A DNA stretch of 64,000 nt, from positions 49,766,013 through 49,830,012 of the forward strand of contig OZ024861.1 in NCBI GenBank assembly GCA_964017155.1. The letters run 5' to 3'. Made by a program: the position numbers and the translations under genes. The notes beneath the pieces are model-generated. The model had not been told where the DNA came from and made no database searches. It saw nothing but the letters and a program-made list of their open reading frames with translations. Positions 51,101-59,600 of the stretch are shown here, piece by piece (the first letter of the stretch is position 1; every line of letters starts with the position of its first letter). Source of the stretch: Oasisia sp. SBJ-2009. Taxonomy: Eukaryota > Annelida > Polychaeta > Sabellida > Siboglinidae.

Positions 51101-53655
51101 TCACTCCCCTGAAATTAAGTATTAGTGCACCTGCCTAGTAAGCAACTCAGTGCCAAGTAAAAAAAGTACAAATGGTAGTTTACAAATCTGAGATATTTTA
51201 ATTAAAGCATATTTGTGACGAAATGAGTTGTATGTCAGCGATACTGATTTAAAGAAAACACCGCATAAACATGTAACAATGACTTCTGACGATTTTGACT
51301 TTTTGTCACCAAAGTATACTTTGATATCTTATCTGTTAATTGGCAATGCTTATTTCTCATTTATTCAGTACATTTTATAGTCTTTTTAGAAACACTACAT
51401 AATATTTCACACATGAATTTTGTAAAACAGAACCGATAAATCGCACTTGTTTGACTCGCATTCTTTGGGGTTTCCCTCAACACATGGTGGACATATTTGG
51501 TACTACGGGAAAGCCCAGGATGCCCTCTTTCGGATTCTTGTAGTAAGAATTCGCACTGACATCAACTTAAGCCAATGACCTAAACAAAGGTAAACACAGC
51601 AACACTCACCTGCACTGTGTTCTGTGGCATCGGCTGGCCGGGGGACGACGTCGCCATCTCACTCGGAAGTTTCTGCGGCGCCACCGTTGGTGACAGCTGG
51701 CTGCTAGGGGGCGTCACCTGATTGGGCGACAGTGCTGCCATCTGCTGCGGCATCATTTGCTGCTGTTGGAAGAAGGTTGAATGTGGTGATTGTTGAGCCT
51801 GTTTCGCCGGTTGCCCTGGAAACGGTTGCTGTGGCGACGGCACACCGAAGCCCATTTGCTGTTGTGGAAACTGCAAGGCAGACACGGCCAATTCTGCAGT
51901 TTCTGGCCCCACTGCTGAAGCGGGTCGAGCCATTCACTGCCAAGTCCTCACGAATCTACTTTACTCGCACTTTTGGTATTTGGTTGCAAAATAATTTTTT
52001 TTGAATAAGCTTGTTTTCGCTAGAAATGGATCTCTGTAAATATCCATGCCTGAATACTAGTTGTTGGTATATATCCTGCATCCACTATCATATAACTAAT
52101 GGAACAAATAAATATGATGCCATCCTGTCACCCATTTATATAGATAAGGTGCAAATTATTGCCAGTCACATGTTTTGGTGGACATTACGTCATATGGATG
52201 TTAACTGTTAAGCCAGTTTACAAACTTTAAATAAAATGTGTCTGATGACCTGAAATGGACTACAAACACACCACTTACTCTCACTTCTATGACTAAGGCA
52301 TAACAGACAATATCTATGGTTTTGGAACCTTTTTTGCACCTTCATTTTTTACCCACCCACCCATATTTCTACCTGTTCTAACTGTTTTTACCTGTCCAAA
52401 TGACGGGTGGACTACATGTATGGATGGACACCAGCCATGATCTAGCCAAGTCATGATAGCCAGGTATTGCGGTAAATTACATAAAATCAGACCCCTTAGG
52501 TCTTACTTGCACAATTCTGTGAATTGTGCTGTATGATTATCCATGACCAACTTCTGATCAAGGATCATGAATCTGTTCAGATATTGAGAAATGTGTCACG
52601 TAGATAAATGAGTATTTTGGCAGCAAAAGGCAGTCAACTATTCCCCAGACAATGCCAGAATATGCAGAATAACCCAGACTTGCTAAACAATTATATAAAA
52701 ACAAGATACAAAGCAGGCCTGATACACAGCAGAAGACATACGTGTGTGCCCAGAAGTGAAAGCAATACTGCCTTTCTTCCTACATTCAACGAAAGCCCTG
52801 CAGGTTCACGTTTATACAAGGTAAAAGTTTTCCGTCACCTTGCCTAATATAATTCGGTCTTACTTATAAGTGCTGCGCTCTTGTGTGGAAAGTACACAAA
52901 TGTATGCTGTACCAATGTAAGAAAAACCCACTGAATACAACAGCCCTATAACTAATACAACTTTGTTGCCAAAACTTCAGTAAGACTATAGAAAGGGGGC
53001 TTTCTTCCAGGGCAGATTGGAAAATGGTTTAGCCAGTTTTGGGCAGTCATCCTGTAAACTCTGTGAAAACCCCATACAATCTCATAATCATTTAAATAAA
53101 AATAAGAAAATAAACAACAGAAATTCTAGAATGTATAACATTCTAACAAATATCTTAGAACACTTGCATTATGAAGGAATAACACGCAGAGGTCACAATT
53201 TAACACACCAACGATTATGAGCTATGCAGGGCTTTATGCAGGATAAAATTATTGCCAATCACACGTTTTGGTGGGCACATGGATGTTAACTGTTAAGCTA
53301 GTTTACAAACTTTCAAATGTGCCTGATGACCTTAAATGGGCTACAAACACACACATATGACACCTTTTACACTCACTTTCAAGACATAGCAAACAATATC
53401 TATGGTTTTGGAAGACCTTTTATTGTTCCTTCATTTTGTTACCCGTCCACCCATATTTCTACCCGTCCATATTTGTTTTTACCCATCTAAATGACGGGTG
53501 GACGGGTCTTTACATAAGGCTATGAAGGCTATAGAGCCAAATGTAGCATTTATGGGGGCTTTCAATCTACAATGTTCAAATAATTTAGACAAACACACAT
53601 ACAAGTACTGACCTGTTGGTTGAAGGAATGGTTCATATTGCCAGTTCGTCCAGGC

Positions 53656-53688
<33 letters not shown>

Positions 53689-56600
53689 ATTTGATAACGT
53701 TGGGCATTTGACGAGAAATGACCCTGACCAGAGAACTGACCGCCTGCCACCTGCTGGCCATAACCAGAAGCACCACTCGACATGGCTGGGTTGGAAGGCC
53801 TCCGATTCGGATCATACATCTGGCCCTAAAATGGATAAACACCACTGTTAGTCGAAGTTGGTAAAATTTATTAAAATGCAAGTGATCCAATGTGATTTCA
53901 AGTCATATATATCTGAAGAAAAAATGTCAGAAATTAACTGCACCATCCTAGAAAAAGAAGTTGATCAGTATATGATAGCCTTTGAATTTGTGTATGATGC
54001 ATAATCTGTAATGTTCTAACTAGAACCGACATTCATCCTCATTCACAAACTAATCCTTAATAGCAATGCATTTACGAATATAAACTTTTGCCAGTATATT
54101 GACACATCAGAAGAAGCTGAAATCAATTGAGAAAAACTGTAATAAGTTTAGTATCATATGACTATTATCAGGTGAAGAAGATGTAAATATGACTTAGAAG
54201 GAAACATCCAATATATAAAACACAATTTGGGAAAAGCAAGACGTTTATGCCAATTGCCAATATAATTAATCCTATAAAATGACTACAATAATTACAGGAC
54301 TTTGATGTAGGTTTAACAAAAACAGATAACAAAACACACACACAGTATCAGAGTAGGAGAAAGGTAGTTCTGCTAGGGCTGATAAAGGAAACGTGATATC
54401 ATCTACACAGTGAGAATCCATATCCCAGCTGCAGGCAACTGACACTAGAGAGAAGTGCCATAAATCAGTGAGCCACCACAGGACGTCAATGGGACAGCAG
54501 GTCAACACAGTACAGGGCTCTCATTCATCCAGTCATTAATGTAATAAGCAAGCCTACTACAGACTATTGTATCATCCAGCCACCACACCCCCCTCACCAC
54601 CACCACCCATTCATAAGAGTAACATCACACCTTGCAAGCGGCTGCACAGTGTTTACATTAAGGTCATGAAAACAAGGAAGCAACCAGAGCACATGGCTAA
54701 TCTACATAATGACAGTAAACAAGGGAGATGACCTCATTCCACTCAACTCAACCCCAGTCCACCACACCACAGGCCCTGTAGGCAGCCACCAGAACCAGCC
54801 CACTGTCAATCAATCACTAGGCTGGGGGAATTCCGGGCAGATATTTTTGGAAATCATCTCCAGGGCATTGCAATGACAGGCTGTTATTAATGTGATCACC
54901 TCGACCTCCAAATAGTACAGCCGACCATCCCATAAAAAACACCTGACAACTGACATGGTTTTTCTCTGTGCATCTTCCAGCCAGTAACAAACCGATGTGC
55001 TTACACAACGTAACACACTACACAACCACTCATTTCACTTCATTCTCGTTAAAATTGAAACTGATCAGATATAAATGATCACTTTCAAGTTTGACTTAAC
55101 AATTAATGTTCTAGTACGATTAGGTACTATTCAAATAACCGACTGCCAGAAGTCCACATTAAAATAAATAGTTAAATGTGTTTTATAAAGTAATATTTTG
55201 GAACATGCCGACTACCATAGAATTATGTATCAAATCAATCGAGAATTTAGGTGACTGTCTTTGACTGTTGATGGTACGAGTGTTGACATTCATGGGTCCA
55301 TATGGTTGACAAGATTTCTTACCAATGTCCATAACAGGCATAACTGTCTCCTGACCGATTTGATTAACTAATACAATTTTATTTCCAGAATATGATACGA
55401 TTCTAGTTGTAGTTGCAATTTGCCAAGGAAACACGAGTTAGCTCTACTAGTGGCTACTGAATTATTCTGTTTCAATTATGACACTGGAATTCATCAAATA
55501 GCAATTCAAAATGTTTAAGATTTAATGGTAAAATTCAGATTGTATTTTTTTGGCGATACTTACAATATTTTCCCCTCTAGATACCAACAAAATCCTAGAT
55601 TCCAACTAATCAAGGCATGTCCTAAAACATTCAATATTTGACCATCAAGATGGACTATGAACGGGGTTCATGCTGTGGCCCCATTTTTTGGGGGTAAATC
55701 AACATTGCAGTTTCAAACTTTCAGTACAAAATATGAAACAGTTTCTGAATTTAACCTACCATATTGTCCCTAATAGACGTGCACTACCTAATAGATGCCC
55801 ACCCCACGTTTTAGTTGTGAAACAGTCTATGAAAATTTATTTAAGGCATAATACAAACATGCAACAGAGTAGATGCTACACCTATTAGCAAAGATGACGC
55901 CCAGACTAATGCTATTCCAAAATAATAACTGAGGGTAGGACAACTGAACCATTGCTGGTTAGACTTTCGTAACTAAATATGTAGTAAATGTAAATGCTTA
56001 CCATAAAGGCTTTTATTTCATAGTACTATCAGAGAGAGGCTGTCATACGCATCAAACAAATGGCGGATTTGTCTACGTTGGATTAAACGCAGACTGTTCG
56101 CGTAAAGTTTCTAAGCGACAACAACGAAACAACATGGTACCGCTTGCGTATTTTATTGCCTAAATAAATTACAATAATTATTACAACAAATTCGATGGAA
56201 TTATGCAAACAAATTCGACTAGAGACAAAGTTAAGATTGTCATCCATTCCAGATGAATTACCCGCAGGCGCGGAGTGCGACTGGCATCAACCAACTTTGA
56301 TAAAGAACAAGTCAGAGTAATTGTTATATAAATTCATATTCAGGAATATGTATTTTAATTAATAAGCTTCTATCGGTAAATCAGACAATTAATAATTTGA
56401 ATAATTGCATCTGTTACTGACTGATGGTTCTATACAGTTCTAGTCAGGACATCGATATCGTATGTCGGACACTGATTTGCCGTTTCGAATGCACATGACC
56501 AATGCAGCTTTTACATGCAGTAAGTCCACATTACAAAACCTTGTTACATTATGTACAACATGCAAGAATATTTTTGTTGTGTTAAGAATTCCGATTGGCT

Positions 56601-59600
56601 TATTAGCAATGAATGATGTCAGTATCTTGTCATCATTGAGAAACGCATAGGAATCAAGCAATGATCAGTCTTGTGCATTAGTTATTCAATATAGAAAGAA
56701 AGAAGCTACCATAAGACTTTATGCAAAAGAATTTTTTTTGCCAGTTACACATTGTTTTGGTGTACATGTGGATGTTCACTCACATACATACAAGCACATT
56801 TTTATGGCAGGAAATAAACTACAAACACACGTAACACCCATTGTGAAGGCATAACTGACAATATCTAATGTTTCCAATCAACCTTTTGACCCTAAAACAA
56901 AGCTGAATATTGGTCAACGTGATTTCTCTATGGCTGCACCAACAATTTGCAATAAACTCCCTATTACGATAAAATCTTCTAAACTGTAGATACCTTTCAT
57001 AAAAAACCTGAAACTGACTTTGTTTAAAATTGCTGTACATAGCACCATAATTTTTTGGCAGGGTAGTGGAGATCAAAGTGTGTCAATTTCTAAAGACATT
57101 GCTCCTCATTTTTTGCCCATTCACCACCAGTCCAGTTATATTTCTATCAGTCCACAACAACTTTTACCTCTCTGCATAAGGCGCTAGGTAACTGTTAATG
57201 ATAGATGGCTGACACGTGCAACAAATGCTGTCAAATTTTCATATTTGAACAACTCTACCATGTCCAGTAGGTGATAACAAGAAGGCATACAAGCAAATCT
57301 TTCAGAATTGTCAGAATACCCTGGGTCCGAGCTCCTACCATCGCCTGTATTTACACTGTCCACTGCAATAGTAATATCCAATTTCAACATTTAACAGATA
57401 ATAATATTGATGTTTCCTTAGCCAGTGTCAAAAGTTAGAAATGTTAGCATTGTTGATGACTAAACTGTGCCAACTGCCAGTTTTGTAACTGAACCATATC
57501 ATATGTGATTTGGTTGGTGGGTTTTCGAATAAAGTTTTACAAGCATCAAAGGGGAATGTTCTGTACTATTTTTAATGTAACACTGACTACTTATTATATC
57601 ACATTATGACTAGCAACATGATGTGATATAATAAGTAGGTTCCATAGTTAAAAATGCAAATAAATGTTTTTTATCCAAGTCAAGTTAAATTGTCACTACA
57701 TCTGAAAATATTATACCTGAACAAATTTGTGACAGATAACTATATCAATTTAAAACCTAAATATGAATGGTTAAGGTTTACCAAAAATAAAATATAGAAA
57801 CAATTCTCAACTTTTATATTTCAATTTTCATTGTGTACACATATTTCGTAGATTTTACATACAAAATGCAAGTGACCCACATTAAAAATGTGTAACCACA
57901 GTTCCAACTTCCCCCCTCCCAATTGTAGCATACTTTGTAATTAAACTTGATTTGAAAATCCCATAAAATCTGAATCAACACAATTTGACATGACACAAGG
58001 CAAAAAAAAACACCTGCTTCATTGTGCTGCACATTAATACTTGTTTAGAAGATAGACCATTCAAAACTTGCCGTGGTTATGTCGATGCAAATGTTTACTT
58101 TAACTCTAAACTTTAATTCTACTGCACAGAGCAGCCAAAACTGACCAGTAAACTACTAGACACATGCTAGATATGCTCCTAGACATTTCCTTTACCGCAA
58201 TCAGATCCTTCTTTCACATTAACCACCCAATTCAAACTGCTGACCTGAGCCCTGTGTACGTGCTGTCGTCACATTGTGAAAAACATTTCATTTGCGAATT
58301 GAGTTTATTTGGAATGATGTGCTTTCACCTATACGACCTAAGATATTTGACATAATTTTACCGAGACCATTTCCCAACAATTTTGAGTTGGATACAGTCT
58401 GCAGCATCAATAATGTTGACAGCGATCATGGAGACCCAAACATCATCCAACTACGTTGCCTGTGTGACTTTTCGTTGTTGAGATATGAAGAATATGACCT
58501 GTGAAAGTTCACCAAATTAGCTGACTTTTGTATGGTGCCAATTATACACAAAACAGTTCTCATAAAAGATCACAAAATATATTTCTCTCCAAAGCAACTA
58601 ACACAAGAAATATTTCTCCGTTTGGTTCACTGGGAATATCTGGTAGAAAATAGTACAAGACAGAATAAAAATCACTCTGAATTTATGGTAAACTAACCAC
58701 CCATTGTAACCAGCAATGTTTGCAGAAAAAATGCATTTACCTATTTGAAAATTGTGGTACAGCGTCTCAGCATGCCCCAGAAATAGATCTTTACCATATT
58801 ATATTGTTTCAAACCAAAACGTAAGCTTGTTAATGCTAATAATAAAACATGTTTCAGCAGAGTCACCTGAAACCAGCTAGATCAAAAGTTGATTAATTAA
58901 AATAGAAAATAACATATGTAAATCATACTACAACATATGTAATGTGAATCAGCAACATTTCTTTCAATCAGCACACACACATTTGCAGTCAAAATCGTCA
59001 TTTCTGTGATCCTGAAATAAATTAGATTCCACTTTTTGCGTAACAGCATACTGCTGAAATGGACCAAGTAACTGGAACTCAGAACGACAACACATGATAT
59101 TTATATGCTCAGTATTCCATCCAATAGCACTGCAAAGTGCACCAGCAGCAGGCCGTGGGGTCGACTGATCAGCAGGCATCGTACACTGCTGCCTTATGAC
59201 AAGCATGATTAATTGATTGCTTGACAATGCGTACCATCCAATCAAAGTGATGCATTAACGCACTCGACCAGCTGGCAGCCAAGGAATTCATTTGCCTCCA
59301 AATTTAAAATGGATCCCGGAGAGCATGCTGGTGAACCTCCACACTGTTGGTGTACTGACTGATCACAAAACGCAAGCAATGCAGATGGCCCTCAAAAAGT
59401 ATGACCCTAAAAGCGCCCATTAGGGTTACATATGATCGTGCACTGTAGACTACACTGACACGTGCGTAAACAAAAACACTTGGTTCTTACCTGATTTCTA
59501 AATGCTGGATTCCCGGGCATCTGCTGCTGATATGAGCTCATCCCCATCCTCGACTGGCCTCCCCATCCCTGACCTCCGCCACCGAATCCAGGATTGGCGG

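Larger units (their letters stand above)
39010..51609 (-). other. ARID1 intron 3 (12.6 kb)
   Basis: Largest intron. Holds MITE copies C-F, a SINE (46230-46640), a second TIR-element copy (48128-48405), two dispersed repeat pairs and a CpG-rich block (44160-44560). 39500-44150, 44570-46220 and 47160-48120 contain no exon or defined element I can support, other than short related segments at about 40008-40095 and 41813-41866 (GTTCATGGCCCCAA-type) shared with 23453-23520. Confidence 0.85.
51871..53612 (-). other. ARID1 intron 2
   Basis: 1.7 kb. It contains MITE copies G and H. 52430-53220 holds nothing recognised. Confidence 0.88.
53826..59490 (-). other. ARID1 intron 1
   Basis: 5.7 kb. It holds the decayed MITE copy I with an inner LINE fragment (56725-57187). 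53900-56720 and 57190-59480 show no supported exon or element. Confidence 0.85.
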
